Part shown: positions 26,459 through 35,673 of the stretch, one piece after another | How the letters are laid out: every line of letters starts with the position of its first letter | Position numbering within the stretch: position 1 is the first letter of the stretch | From: Eubacterium sp. | GTDB taxonomy: Bacteria; Bacillota; Clostridia; Lachnospirales; Lachnospiraceae | DNA length: 64,000 bases | Reading direction: 5' to 3' | NCBI GenBank assembly: GCA_017477505.1 | Contig: JAFUVQ010000037.1 | Span: forward strand, 1-64,000 | Made by a program: the position numbers and the translations under genes | The notes under the pieces: model-generated | What the model was told of the DNA's origin: nothing | Databases searched by the model: none | The model's input: the letters and a program-made list of their open reading frames with translations, nothing else

Positions 26459-27198
26459 TGAATTATCTGGAAATCATACTTCTCGTTGTTATTCTGGTTT
26501 TTGCTGTAGTAGGTACCGTCAGAGGACTTTTCAAGAGCCTTATAGGTGTGCTTGCAACAGTACTGGCTATAATCGCAACTTATATTCTGGCACCATATAC
26601 AGGAGCATTCCTCATCGAAAATACAGGGTTTGACGATTATGTATATGAGAAGACCGTAAAAAATATAGATGAATATGTGAGAGAAAAAGCATTTCCGGAA
26701 GTTACAGACAGCATGAAGAGACAGGAAGTGCTGGACGATATGAGCCGTGCCAATCAGATAAGGCTGATAGATGAGATGAATCTTCCCGGACCTGTTAAGA
26801 AGGTTCTTGAGGAGAATAACAATGAGAGTGTATATGAAAGACTTGGAGTAAATACTATTACTGCCTATATTGCAAGATCTATTACCTGTATGGTGGTGAA
26901 TGCAGTCAGTATGATTCTGGTATTTCTGGTACTCTGGATAGGGCTCATGCTTCTTTCCATATTTGCCATTAAAGCTTCGGAAGTCCTTCCTATTGTGGGA
27001 AGTATTAACAGAGTTGGTGGATTTCTGCTGGGACTTGCGGCAGGCGTTCTTGTTGCATGGCTTGTCTTTACAGTTTATTCATTTATATTTACAAAAACTG
27101 CTGTGGAACTGACCAAAGACAGCAGGTTTCTTACTGTGTTGAGTGATCACAATTTCATTACCAATATAATTACCAATATTAAAATGCTTATATCATAA
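26455..27198 (+). CDS. CvpA family membrane protein
   Basis: A 247-residue protein. N-terminal helices LEIILLVVILVFAVVGTVRGL and SLIGVLATVLAIIATYIL are the CvpA signature (residues 4-50). A soluble loop (55-135) and further helices near 138-175 and 180-210 follow. CvpA-like proteins are linked to colicin V export and cell-envelope functions, without a settled biochemical role. It overlaps the DUF5711-like gene, forming a three-gene membrane unit with it and the coiled-coil protein. Confidence 0.85.
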   Translation: MMNYLEIILLVVILVFAVVGTVRGLFKSLIGVLATVLAIIATYILAPYTGAFLIENTGFDDYVYEKTVKNIDEYVREKAFPEVTDSMKRQEVLDDMSRANQIRLIDEMNLPGPVKKVLEENNNESVYERLGVNTITAYIARSITCMVVNAVSMILVFLVLWIGLMLLSIFAIKASEVLPIVGSINRVGGFLLGLAAGVLVAWLVFTVYSFIFTKTAVELTKDSRFLTVLSDHNFITNIITNIKMLIS

Positions 27199-27239
27199 TA
27201 TGTGAGCCAATGGTACAATAAAGAAAAGACGGTATTATT

Positions 27240-27512
27240 ATGGATACTTCGGACCAAAAAGCATCATATAGATTTTTTGAAAACCGGGACTGTGAATTTT
27301 ATCCATGCCATCAGGGCATGGATGAGATTAACTGTCTTTTTTGCTTTTGTCCTTTTTACAGACTTACCGACTGTCCGGGAAATCCGGCGTATAAGATTAA
27401 GGATGACGGCAGGCGAATTAAGGTATGCACCGGCTGTACATTTCCTCATAAAAGAGATAATTATGATGTGATCATGAAACTGCTTAAGGATGAAGCCAGA
27501 TCAGAAAAGTGA
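27240..27512 (+). CDS. Cysteine-rich small domain protein (PF04071-like)
   Basis: A 90-residue protein with conserved Cys-rich spacing: RDCEFYPCHQG, NCLFCFCPFYRLTDCPG and CTGCTFPHKRDNYD. Nine cysteines and the terminal HK..NYD match the zf-like Cys-rich small domain family, sometimes near cobalamin genes in other genomes. A metal or Fe-S site is likely; the role is unknown. Start ATG 27240 has only a weak upstream AGACGG. The Cys-rich frame is clearly the coding one rather than the overlapping frame at 27202. Confidence 0.82.
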   Translation: MDTSDQKASYRFFENRDCEFYPCHQGMDEINCLFCFCPFYRLTDCPGNPAYKIKDDGRRIKVCTGCTFPHKRDNYDVIMKLLKDEARSEK

Positions 27513-27563
27513 AGTAAACCCTGTCAGCGTGGCTGAGGGAAATGATAAGGATGATAACAAGAT

Positions 27564-28640
27564 ATGATACATGAATATCCAAAATACGTAGAAGTGTTTA
27601 AATGTATAGGCGGTGAATGTCCCGACAGCTGCTGCATAGGCTGGGAAGTGGATATTGACGAGGAGACATATTATTATTACAGGACCGTTCAGGGAGACTT
27701 CGGGAAGAGGCTGGAGGCCTCCATCCGTGAAGAGGACGGTGATAGATTCTTCCCTCTGGTGGAGAAGAAAAGATGCCCGTTTCTGAATGACAGAAATCTC
27801 TGTGATATCTATACAAATCTCGGAGAAGAGCATCTCTGCACCGTATGTACCGAATACCCCCGATATTATGAGGTGGTGGGTGACTACGAGCAGATAGATA
27901 TGAGTCTTTCCTGTATGGAATACGGAAGGATATATTTCGGAGACACGGAATCGGTTAAGTATATAAAAAAGGATGACGGCTTCGGTGGTGACGGGCTTTC
28001 TAAAAGGCTCAGCAGGAGGCTGGAAAGAGTAACCGAACTTCGTGATGATACCATAAGGTTTATAGAGAACTATGATGTTGAAGACGGCAGTCTTAAAGAA
28101 TTCTTCCGGGAAGTTTCCGACTTCATGAAAAACAAAGCTCATTCACTCCGCCTGAACTGCTATAAGAGCATAGCGGCATACGGCTGGGTTTATGGTACGG
28201 ACAGGGATGAAAAAGACGTGGTAAGTGAACTTAACAGGCAGATGGCATCTCTTGAAATACTGGATGAAAGGTGGAATGCAGTACTTTCCGATACGGAGGA
28301 ATCACTTAAATCCTGGGCAGAATCGGAACAGTTTTTTGCGGAGAATTTCAGCTATGCGTCATACTATCTTTTTAAAAAGCTGATGACATATTTTGTGTTT
28401 AGATATACAATCGAAGCATATTTTGACAAGAATGCCAATTTTGATATAGGACTTATAGAGAAGTCGGTTCTTTATATTTATGTTATGTTTGTAAATGAAT
28501 ACAGAAAGAAGTCTTCCGGGACAAACGGTATCTCTGCTGATGAGGACAGGCTTTTAATGATTGATCTGGCACATATTTATTCCAGAGAGGTTGAGCATTC
28601 TGACGATAATCTGTTAATACTGAAAGGAATCGAGGCATGA
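27564..28640 (+). CDS. fliB: FliB-like protein (flagellin lysine-N-methylase family)
   Basis: A 358-residue protein. The N-terminal third holds a conserved cysteine set: CIGGECPDSCCIGWEVDID, KKRCPFLNDRNLCDIY, EEHLCTVCTEYPR and SCMEYGR, probably binding a metal cluster. The rest is helical. This pattern is that of FliB, which methylates flagellin lysines in Salmonella. No flagellar gene is nearby, so the substrate cannot be inferred from context. The stop overlaps the trkA start by 4 nt. The weak upstream ribosome site leaves some doubt about the start. Confidence 0.82.
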   Translation: MIHEYPKYVEVFKCIGGECPDSCCIGWEVDIDEETYYYYRTVQGDFGKRLEASIREEDGDRFFPLVEKKRCPFLNDRNLCDIYTNLGEEHLCTVCTEYPRYYEVVGDYEQIDMSLSCMEYGRIYFGDTESVKYIKKDDGFGGDGLSKRLSRRLERVTELRDDTIRFIENYDVEDGSLKEFFREVSDFMKNKAHSLRLNCYKSIAAYGWVYGTDRDEKDVVSELNRQMASLEILDERWNAVLSDTEESLKSWAESEQFFAENFSYASYYLFKKLMTYFVFRYTIEAYFDKNANFDIGLIEKSVLYIYVMFVNEYRKKSSGTNGISADEDRLLMIDLAHIYSREVEHSDDNLLILKGIEA

Positions 28641-29992
28641 ATATTATCATAGCGGGCTGTGGAAGAGTAGGTTATACTCTTGCAGATCAGCTGAGCAGAG
28701 AAGGAAATGAGATAACTGTAATAGATACTAATTATAAGGCACTTGAGTCCGTTACCAGCGAGTGTGACGTTATAGGATATGAAGGTGACTGTACTTCTTT
28801 CCGTGTTCTTAAGAAGATAGATGCGGATAAGGCGGATCTTCTTATAGCAGCCACCGATCAGGATGAGAAAAACATGCTTGCCTGCCTAATCGCCAGAAAG
28901 GTAGGAAAGTGCAGGACCATAGCCAGAGTCAGGAGTCCGCAGTATTCAGAGGAGATAAGCTATCTGAAGGAGGAACTCGGGCTTTCCATGTCCGTTAATC
29001 CCGAGTATGCGGCGGCAGCCGAAATGGTAAGACTTATACAGGTTCCTTCGGCCTTCGAGGTCGATACATTTGCAAAAGGAAATGTAAATCTTATCAGCTT
29101 TGTAATTCCTGAAGGATCACCTGTGTCAGGCAGGGCTATCATGGATATAAGACAGAAGCTGGGAATCAATACTCTTATCTGCGTAGTTCAGCGTGGCAGC
29201 AAGATTACCATTCCGGGTGGTGATTTTGTACTGAAGGAAAATGATAAGATATCCGTATCTCTTTCTCTGAAGGATGCGAATACAGTATTTGAAGCTTTTG
29301 GTGTAAAAGTCAAGAAGATCAGAAATGTGCTTATAGCAGGTGGTGGTACCGTAGGATATTACCTTGCGTCCATGCTTCTGAAGCTTCGTATAAATGTAAA
29401 GATCATTGAGAAGGACCCTGAACGATGTGAAGAGCTTTCCGAGTTGCTTCCGGGTGCTATGATCATAAACGGTGATGCAACGGATACGACTATACTCAAT
29501 GAGGAATCCATAGAAAATATGGATGCAGTCTGCTCCCTTACCAATAAGGATGAGGAGAATATACTTCTGTCTCTTTATGCAAACCGTGTTGCAAAAGCTA
29601 AACTTATGACAAGGATTCACAGGAATTCTTATGAGGATATAATCATGGATGTTCCTGTAGGAACGATCATTTCTACAAAAAAGATTACTGCTGAATACAT
29701 AACAAGATATGTAAGATCAATGCAGAATGCATTTGAAAATGATGTTGAGGCTCTTTATCGTATCATGGATGATAAGGTAGAGGCTCTTGAATTCAAGGTC
29801 GGTCAGAGAACTGATCTTGCCGGTAAGAAACTGAAGAATCTTTCAATCATACCTAATACTCTGATAAGCGCCATCTTCCGACATGGCCAGGTCATAAGAC
29901 CCGGTGGAAATGATGAGATCATGGCAGGTGACAGCGTTGTAGTGGTTACAACAAAAGAGGGACTTGGTAAGATAGAAGATATACTCGGATAA
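28637..29992 (+). CDS. trkA: Trk potassium uptake regulatory subunit TrkA
   Basis: A 451-residue cytoplasmic gating subunit with two RCK halves. NAD-binding strands are NIIIAGCGRVGYTLADQLS (residue 1) and NVLIAGGGTVGYYLASMLL (near 231), each followed by an acidic residue at the second strand end (VIDTN, IIEKD) and a TrkA-C domain. The length is the full double form. It overlaps fliB by 4 nt and precedes trkH by 25 nt, as in many clostridia. It gates TrkH in response to nucleotides. Confidence 0.95.
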   Translation: MNIIIAGCGRVGYTLADQLSREGNEITVIDTNYKALESVTSECDVIGYEGDCTSFRVLKKIDADKADLLIAATDQDEKNMLACLIARKVGKCRTIARVRSPQYSEEISYLKEELGLSMSVNPEYAAAAEMVRLIQVPSAFEVDTFAKGNVNLISFVIPEGSPVSGRAIMDIRQKLGINTLICVVQRGSKITIPGGDFVLKENDKISVSLSLKDANTVFEAFGVKVKKIRNVLIAGGGTVGYYLASMLLKLRINVKIIEKDPERCEELSELLPGAMIINGDATDTTILNEESIENMDAVCSLTNKDEENILLSLYANRVAKAKLMTRIHRNSYEDIIMDVPVGTIISTKKITAEYITRYVRSMQNAFENDVEALYRIMDDKVEALEFKVGQRTDLAGKKLKNLSIIPNTLISAIFRHGQVIRPGGNDEIMAGDSVVVVTTKEGLGKIEDILG

Positions 29993-30017
29993 AGACATTT
30001 TAGTAAAGGCAGTTTAT

Positions 30018-31457
30018 ATGAATTATTCTGTAGTTGCAAAAAATCTGGGCAGCCTTCTTATAGTGGAGGCTGCACTGCTATTAATTCCGGCACTGACCGG
30101 AAATTTATATGGTGAGAAGGTAGGAATATGGTTCCTGACTGTTGCTGCTGTGGCAGGGGCGGCAGGAGCTGCACTTCGTTTTCTGATCAAGACCAACGGA
30201 AGAAAAGTCAGATCACGTGAGGGCTTCACTATAGCAGCTCTAAGCTGGGTAATACTCAGTCTTCTGGGAGCGGTTCCGTTTGTATTGACGGGAGCAATCC
30301 CTTCATATACGGATGCTGTATTTGAAACCGCATCAGGATTTACCACCACAGGGGCAAGTATTCTTACAGATGTTGAGGCCATGCCAAAGTGTGTCTTGAT
30401 GTGGAGGAGCCTTACCCACTGGATAGGCGGTATGGGAATACTTGTTTTCATTCTCATTTTCACACCTTCCGAAGCTGACAACATGCACATCATGAAGGCG
30501 GAAAGCCCGGGATATTCGGTTGATAAGCTTGTTCCCAAGGTTAAACAGACGGCAAGGATGCTTTATCTCATTTATATAGGACTTACTCTTCTGGAGATAA
30601 TCCTGCTCCTTTTGGGAGGAATGCCTCTTTTTGATACCATTTGTCATGCATTTGGTACTGCCGGTACCGGTGGTTTTGGTATCAAGGCTGACAGTATAGG
30701 TGGTTATAATACCTATTGCCAGGTGGTTATAACTATCTTCATGCTTCTTTTCGGAACTAATTTCAAGCTTTATTTCCTTCTGATCACAAAAAAGTTTAAG
30801 TCGGCATTTACCCAGCAGGAGGTTATCTGGTATTACGGAATTTATGCAGTTCTCTCGGCAGTGATAACTATAAGTATAATCAAGGATGTCGGATCAGTAT
30901 GGCAGAGTATAAATCTTGCGACCTTCCAGGCGGCATCGGTTATGACTACAACAGGATATGCAACAGCTGATTTTGACCAATGGAATACCCTGGCCAAATC
31001 ATCCATGCTGCTCCTGATGATCATAGGAGCCTGTGCAGGCAGTACAGGCGGTGGTATAAAGGTATCGAGATTTTTGATATATCTGAAGCAGATTAAGAGA
31101 GAAATGCAGTCGCTGGTGCACCCGAGGAGTGTCAAGAAAATCAAGATTGACGGTACATCCATAGATGAAGGAGTGCTCAAGGCAACAAACGTATTCCTGA
31201 TGGTATATGTTATGATACTTGCATTTTCCATTCTTATTGTAAGTATTGACGGTTTCGACATGACATCGACAATTACGGCAATCGTGGCAACCATCAACAA
31301 TATCGGGCCGGGACTCGGTATCGTCGGACCGACGGGAAGTTATCATGATTTCAGCAATCTTTCCAAATGGGTAATGATATTTGATATGATAGCCGGAAGA
31401 CTGGAACTTTTCCCTATGCTGGTGCTCTTTATGCCGGATACATGGAAGAAACGTTGA
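30018..31457 (+). CDS. trkH: Trk potassium transporter membrane subunit TrkH
   Basis: A 479-residue channel-like transporter with about ten membrane helices. The selectivity-filter loops are visible: TASGFTTTGASIL (near 105), FGTAGTGGFGIKADSIGG, VMTTTGYATADFDQW and TINNIGPGLGIVGPTGSY. SLTHWIGGMGILVFIL follows the first pore loop, as in TrkH/KtrB relatives. It forms a potassium uptake system with TrkA encoded just upstream. Confidence 0.95.
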   Translation: MNYSVVAKNLGSLLIVEAALLLIPALTGNLYGEKVGIWFLTVAAVAGAAGAALRFLIKTNGRKVRSREGFTIAALSWVILSLLGAVPFVLTGAIPSYTDAVFETASGFTTTGASILTDVEAMPKCVLMWRSLTHWIGGMGILVFILIFTPSEADNMHIMKAESPGYSVDKLVPKVKQTARMLYLIYIGLTLLEIILLLLGGMPLFDTICHAFGTAGTGGFGIKADSIGGYNTYCQVVITIFMLLFGTNFKLYFLLITKKFKSAFTQQEVIWYYGIYAVLSAVITISIIKDVGSVWQSINLATFQAASVMTTTGYATADFDQWNTLAKSSMLLLMIIGACAGSTGGGIKVSRFLIYLKQIKREMQSLVHPRSVKKIKIDGTSIDEGVLKATNVFLMVYVMILAFSILIVSIDGFDMTSTITAIVATINNIGPGLGIVGPTGSYHDFSNLSKWVMIFDMIAGRLELFPMLVLFMPDTWKKR

Positions 31458-31502
31458 TGGAGTACATATTACACGTTGACAGAAGATGGACGGAGGTATC
31501 AA

Positions 31503-33011
31503 ATGAAAAGATTAATAGTACTTGTTTTGGCAGCATTTTTGATCCTGAGTCCTGCACTTAAATCAAGTGCGGCAGGAAATAAGAATCCCTTCACGGATGT
31601 GGCTGAAGGACAGAATTACTATGAGGCGGTAGTGTGGGCTTACAATGCCGAGCCAAGAGTTCTTGAAGGTATCACACCGACAAAGTTCAAGCCTTTTAAT
31701 CAATGCAACAGAGCTCAGGTTGTTACTTTTTTATGGAGAATGAAAGGATGTCCGGAACCCGGGATTGCTGAGGAAGCATTTGAAGATGTTTCCGAAAAAG
31801 ACTTTTTCTATAAGCCGGTTTTATGGGCGCTTGAAAATGAGATAGTGGCAGGCAAGACAGCTACAAGATTCGGAGCAACCGACGTATGTACAAGAGCACA
31901 GTTTGTTACATTCCTCTGGAGAGCAGAAGGAAAGCAGGAACCAAAGCTTACTGTCAGTCCATTCACGGATATTGACAGCAGTAAAGGATACTGCAATGCG
32001 GTGCTGTGGGCTTACGAACACGGTATAACCATGGGAAAGGATGCATTACATTTTGCTCCCAATACTACTATAAACCGTGCACAGACTGTGATGTTCCTGT
32101 ACCGTTACAGCAGCTACGAAGAGCAGGGCGGGGATGTGACCGTTGACCCGAACCTTATCATTACATGTGTACCTGATTATACGGCAGAAGAGATAGTAAA
32201 GGTGTCTCTTACGGACGGTAATAACGACGTTGACGGAATACAGTATGATGCGGCAAATAATATGCTCATCTTTAACGGTTACAATGGCGGACCTGTTTTT
32301 GTTAACTATAATAAGAAAGATGTTTCAACAGCTGCACTTTATGGACTTGAGATAAGAGTGATCGGTGAGAATAAAATACATGCCACGCCGAATTACAGAA
32401 GCGTTGAATTTGTTAACACAGCTTTTGACATGTACAGACTGGATGCTAAGATCGACGGTGATGGAAGTCTTGAAGTAGAGAACAGGTTTAAGGATGATAC
32501 AGACGGTCACACCATCAGTATACTTGGTAATCTTACAATTGACGGACCTGCTGTTATTCTGAAGGATACAGCCTGCGGTATTACGGTTGAGGAAGCTTAT
32601 TACAGCGGATTTGATGCAGAGAAGCTTGATTATGTTACCAAGACTCTCGGTGGAAATCTTACTATAAAGAACAGCAGAATCAATATTATGATGCGGCCTC
32701 ATATGTATGAAACACCGGGTGTTAAGAAGACAATTAATTATATATCAAATGCGGCAATTTATGCGAAGAATGATATTAATATATCAGGCGGTGAGTTTGT
32801 ATTTGATATGAAATGGATGCCGTATGAAGAAGGTACTGACTCGATCAAGTTCCCTGAAGCTGCAATCTATGCGGAAAATACACTTTCGGTAGATAATGCG
32901 GCTATCGATCTCACCATGGACCGTATTATGGAAGATGTTCCGTGCTTTATGGCAAAAGATAATGATCATATTAAGGCCGGTGGAAGTTTAGTGCGTATTT
33001 TCTTAAGATAG
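31503..33011 (+). CDS. Secreted SLH-domain protein
   Basis: A 502-residue protein with signal peptide (KRLIVLVLAAFLILSPALKSSAA). Three S-layer homology repeats span about 28-210, with CNRAQVVTFLWRMKG, CTRAQFVTFLWRAEG and NRAQTVMFLYRYSS. Residues 220-502 are beta-rich with repeated short strands (LTIDGPAVILKDT, LTIKNSRINIMM), suggesting a beta-helix-like domain. SLH repeats usually anchor proteins to pyruvylated wall polymers. I use ATG 31503 with GGAGG upstream rather than the in-frame start at 31476. The effector function is unknown. Confidence 0.88.
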   Translation: MKRLIVLVLAAFLILSPALKSSAAGNKNPFTDVAEGQNYYEAVVWAYNAEPRVLEGITPTKFKPFNQCNRAQVVTFLWRMKGCPEPGIAEEAFEDVSEKDFFYKPVLWALENEIVAGKTATRFGATDVCTRAQFVTFLWRAEGKQEPKLTVSPFTDIDSSKGYCNAVLWAYEHGITMGKDALHFAPNTTINRAQTVMFLYRYSSYEEQGGDVTVDPNLIITCVPDYTAEEIVKVSLTDGNNDVDGIQYDAANNMLIFNGYNGGPVFVNYNKKDVSTAALYGLEIRVIGENKIHATPNYRSVEFVNTAFDMYRLDAKIDGDGSLEVENRFKDDTDGHTISILGNLTIDGPAVILKDTACGITVEEAYYSGFDAEKLDYVTKTLGGNLTIKNSRINIMMRPHMYETPGVKKTINYISNAAIYAKNDINISGGEFVFDMKWMPYEEGTDSIKFPEAAIYAENTLSVDNAAIDLTMDRIMEDVPCFMAKDNDHIKAGGSLVRIFLR

Positions 33012-33020
33012 CATACCTGC

Positions 33021-33049
33021 TTGCAATATATATCATCGTATATTAAAAT
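33021..33049 (+). promoter_or_regulatory. Promoter of the PRTase-like gene
   Basis: TTGCAA at 33021-33026, a 17-nt spacer and TAAAAT at 33044-33049. It lies 10 nt after the SLH gene stop in an otherwise featureless AT-rich gap. Confidence 0.5.
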
Positions 33050-33098
33050 ATATCGTTGTAGGCATTTATCCTAACATAATAAAAGGGAGGTAATCATT

Positions 33099-33737
33099 AT
33101 GCATGATTCTTTTAAGATTAATTCTCCGTACAACAACCTTATTAAATTGAATGTAACACCGGGACATTTTGCAACTTCATCATCTCATATCAATTATCTT
33201 ATTGATCTGACGACTCTTAAGGCCAGAAGCAGTGAGGCCAAGGTTGCTGCAAAGTCTCTTTCACAGGAGTATATGGCGAATACAGTAGTGGATACTATAG
33301 TCTGTATGGATGGAACGGATGTTATCGGTGCATATCTTGCCGATGAGCTCACGAATTCGGGTATTATGTGTATGAATGCACATGGTTCCATATATGTTAC
33401 CACACCTGACCAGAACTCAATCGGACAGCTTACATTCAAGGACAATGTAGTTCCTATGGTTAAGGGTAAGCATATATTGCTTCTTCTTGCAACTGCTACT
33501 ACAGGCCGTACAGTTGAGAAGGCACTGGAGTGTATCGAATACTATGGTGGTATGATAGCAGGTATATCCGCTATATTCAGTGGAGCCGATACGATTCACG
33601 GCCACGAGATTCATAGTATATTCCATGCAAAGGATATCGAAGGATATACATCATATAATTCAGGCAACTGCCCGCTCTGCCAGAGTGGAATGAAGCTTGA
33701 CGGAATTATATCAACTACAGGATTTTCGAAGATATAA
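33099..33737 (+). CDS. Phosphoribosyltransferase-like protein (PyrE-related)
   Basis: A 212-residue protein. VDTIVCMDGTDVIGAYLADEL (near 64) and HILLLLATATTGRTVEKALEC (near 127) follow the type I PRTase fold. The PRPP loop has Thr-Thr-Gly-Arg-Thr, but the usual acidic pair before it is replaced by Ala-Thr. A C-terminal CPLCQSG may bind metal. It resembles orotate-PRTase-like proteins of clostridia; the substrate is unclear. It has a strong AAGGGAGG ribosome site, its own promoter, and ends at a bidirectional terminator. Confidence 0.8.
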   Translation: MHDSFKINSPYNNLIKLNVTPGHFATSSSHINYLIDLTTLKARSSEAKVAAKSLSQEYMANTVVDTIVCMDGTDVIGAYLADELTNSGIMCMNAHGSIYVTTPDQNSIGQLTFKDNVVPMVKGKHILLLLATATTGRTVEKALECIEYYGGMIAGISAIFSGADTIHGHEIHSIFHAKDIEGYTSYNSGNCPLCQSGMKLDGIISTTGFSKI

Positions 33738-33746
33738 AGAAAATGA

Positions 33747-33796
33747 AAAAAGTAAGAGGGTTGACTTCAATTTTGGAGTCAACCCTCTTACTTTTT
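33747..33796. terminator. Bidirectional intrinsic terminator
   Basis: A perfect inverted repeat of about 20 bp (AGTAAGAGGGTTGACT at 33751-33766 with its complement at 33777-33792) flanked by As on the left and Ts on the right. It sits between convergent genes and ends at the minus-strand EAL stop codon, so it serves both. Confidence 0.95.
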
Positions 33797-35486
33797 AATT
33801 GATTTTGTTTATAAATGGTGTGCCATCCAGGAGCTTGACAAACTCCTCCTTTGGCATCGGTTTTGCAAAGTAGAATCCCTGTGCTATAAGGCAGTTATTC
33901 TTCCTGAGAAGATCAACCTGCTTTTTAGTTTCAACACCTTCGGAGATACACTGTATACCCATGTCACGTGCTATAGATACCACATGTTCATAGAGGCTTG
34001 TGACACCGATGGAATGCTCATCATCCGTTGGAAGCAGTGACCGGTCAATCTTGAGTACATCCCACGGGACTGAACGAATAAGATTAAGAGATGAGAAACC
34101 ATTTCCGAAGTCATCAACAGATGAATGGATTCCTGCATTTCTAAGGCCGCTTACAACGTAGCTCAGTTCTTTAAATTCAACATCAGTTGTGGTTTCGGTA
34201 AGTTCTATCTCTATATACTCATGGGGAACATTATACTTATCTATTATCCCGATAATCCTGTCAAGCAGGTCAGTATCCGAAAGATGTTTTCTGGACAGGT
34301 TTACCGATATTCTCGGTACAGACAGACCTTCATCAAGCCATTCTCTTATATCTGAACATACCACTTTCAGCATATGGAAATCGAGTCTGCATATATCCTT
34401 GTTCATTTCAAGAATCGGAATAAACTCCATAGGCATGACCATACGGTCATCACGGAACCATCTGCAGAGTGCTTCGGCTCCGACAACCTTTCCGGTTGTA
34501 ATATCAACTTTTGGCTGATAAAATGCCCGGAATTCACTCTTCTCCATACCTTCGACAAATCGCTGACGGACTTTCTGAATATGGTCTTTGGCACTATCAA
34601 ACTCTTCATCATAATATGCGACGTTGACACCACGCTGTTTAGCCATCTGTATGGCCGGGAATACTTTATCCATTATCTGTCCGGGTGTATCAAGTGGGAA
34701 TTTCTCCGATACTTTAAATACACCGGCTCTTGCAGAAAGACTTATATGCTTTTCGGGATCATTATCATCGTAATTAATCTGAACGCCGCTAAAAAGATTC
34801 AGAAAACGGTCGGTCAATTCATTTTTAATGAAAAGAACGAAATTGTCACCGCCAAGACGGCAGACAATACCATTTTCGCCGATTTCATCTTCGAGAAGTT
34901 TAAAATAGATTCTGAGTACTTTGTCACCGATAAATCTCCCCAGATCCTGATTAATAAGAGAGAAGTGACGAAGATTGATACAGATGGCTGTATAATTATA
35001 CTGCTCATTTTTCATGAGCGATTCAGCAATATAACGATTAAAAGCACGGCGGTTTGGATAGTTGTCCTCATCAAAAAATGCAAATTGATACAATTTCTTC
35101 TGAAGACGGTTTCTGGCGATAAAGCTCATTACAATACGATAAACAAGATCGACTTTTGCAAATTCTTCCTCAGTAAGCGGCTCATCGTCCTTTGACATGT
35201 ATAGCTTGCCCACCATTATAACGCCGGTTTTCGGTGCTATGCGCCGATGGAGTATCTCTATATCTCCATGACCGTTATCACGGTCAATCATGATTTCACC
35301 CTGTCCGATCTGTTCGGAATGGGCATTCAGATAAAAGGCAGTTTCGCCTTTGGCAATCCGGAAAAGATCACAAAACTCATTCAGACTTGCTATAAATTCA
35401 TCACGGCTAAAGTAGTCAGGGTTGCAGGTCGTATCTGTGATTTTTTCCATTATTTCATAGTATTTTTGCTGTTTTTCCCACTCCAT
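33795..35486 (-). CDS. Cytoplasmic EAL-domain c-di-GMP phosphodiesterase with degenerate GGDEF
   Basis: About 563 residues. An N-terminal GAF-like region (about 25-125) precedes a GGDEF-like domain with GGDNF at 212-216, where the catalytic Glu is Asn, and an intact EAL domain (about 315-563): EAL at 338-340, ISVNLSR, IEIELTET, VDDFGNGFSSL, KIDRSLL, ISEGVE and QGFYFAKPMP. It should degrade c-di-GMP. The frame extends upstream to 35552, but TTGAGGT lies just before the ATG at 35486, so I use that start; no membrane helix is then present. It is the only minus-strand gene in the window and has its own promoter. Confidence 0.93.
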   Translation of the reverse strand: MEWEKQQKYYEIMEKITDTTCNPDYFSRDEFIASLNEFCDLFRIAKGETAFYLNAHSEQIGQGEIMIDRDNGHGDIEILHRRIAPKTGVIMVGKLYMSKDDEPLTEEEFAKVDLVYRIVMSFIARNRLQKKLYQFAFFDEDNYPNRRAFNRYIAESLMKNEQYNYTAICINLRHFSLINQDLGRFIGDKVLRIYFKLLEDEIGENGIVCRLGGDNFVLFIKNELTDRFLNLFSGVQINYDDNDPEKHISLSARAGVFKVSEKFPLDTPGQIMDKVFPAIQMAKQRGVNVAYYDEEFDSAKDHIQKVRQRFVEGMEKSEFRAFYQPKVDITTGKVVGAEALCRWFRDDRMVMPMEFIPILEMNKDICRLDFHMLKVVCSDIREWLDEGLSVPRISVNLSRKHLSDTDLLDRIIGIIDKYNVPHEYIEIELTETTTDVEFKELSYVVSGLRNAGIHSSVDDFGNGFSSLNLIRSVPWDVLKIDRSLLPTDDEHSIGVTSLYEHVVSIARDMGIQCISEGVETKKQVDLLRKNNCLIAQGFYFAKPMPKEEFVKLLDGTPFINKIN

Positions 35487-35542
35487 ACGTCTTACCTCAA
35501 AATGTAACACCCAAACTCTATAAAACAAAATACCCACTTGTA

Positions 35543-35571
35543 ATAATATCATAAATCGTGCTTGATTTCAA
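35543..35571 (-). promoter_or_regulatory. Promoter of the minus-strand EAL gene
   Basis: Read on the minus strand: TTGAAA (35566-35571), 17-nt spacer, TATTAT (35543-35548). It lies about 57 nt upstream of the chosen start. Confidence 0.65.
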
Positions 35572-35587
35572 AGAATATTAATCCGGA

Positions 35588-35615
35588 TTTACAGATGCGG
35601 CATCCGTGTTATAAT
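35588..35615 (+). promoter_or_regulatory. Promoter of the Nudix gene
   Basis: TTTACA at 35588-35593, 16-nt spacer, perfect TATAAT at 35610-35615. It is divergent from the EAL promoter 17 bp away. Confidence 0.65.
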
Positions 35616-35673
35616 AATTGAATAAACAGCTTGCTGCATAAATTGCGGCATTTTCAGTAAAGAGGATTAAGAA

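Noticed and set aside
26800-27240. Extended -10 (TGGTACAAT near 27211) before the Cys-rich gene
   Set aside because: No acceptable -35 and a weak ribosome site; left out of the feature list.
27202-27471. 89-residue alternative plus-strand frame
   Set aside because: It overlaps the Cys-rich protein, whose cysteine spacing matches a known small domain; the alternative has no family features.
34374-35195. 273-residue plus-strand frame inside the minus-strand EAL gene
   Set aside because: The minus-strand frame has full EAL motifs and a promoter; this is a shadow with poor codon usage.
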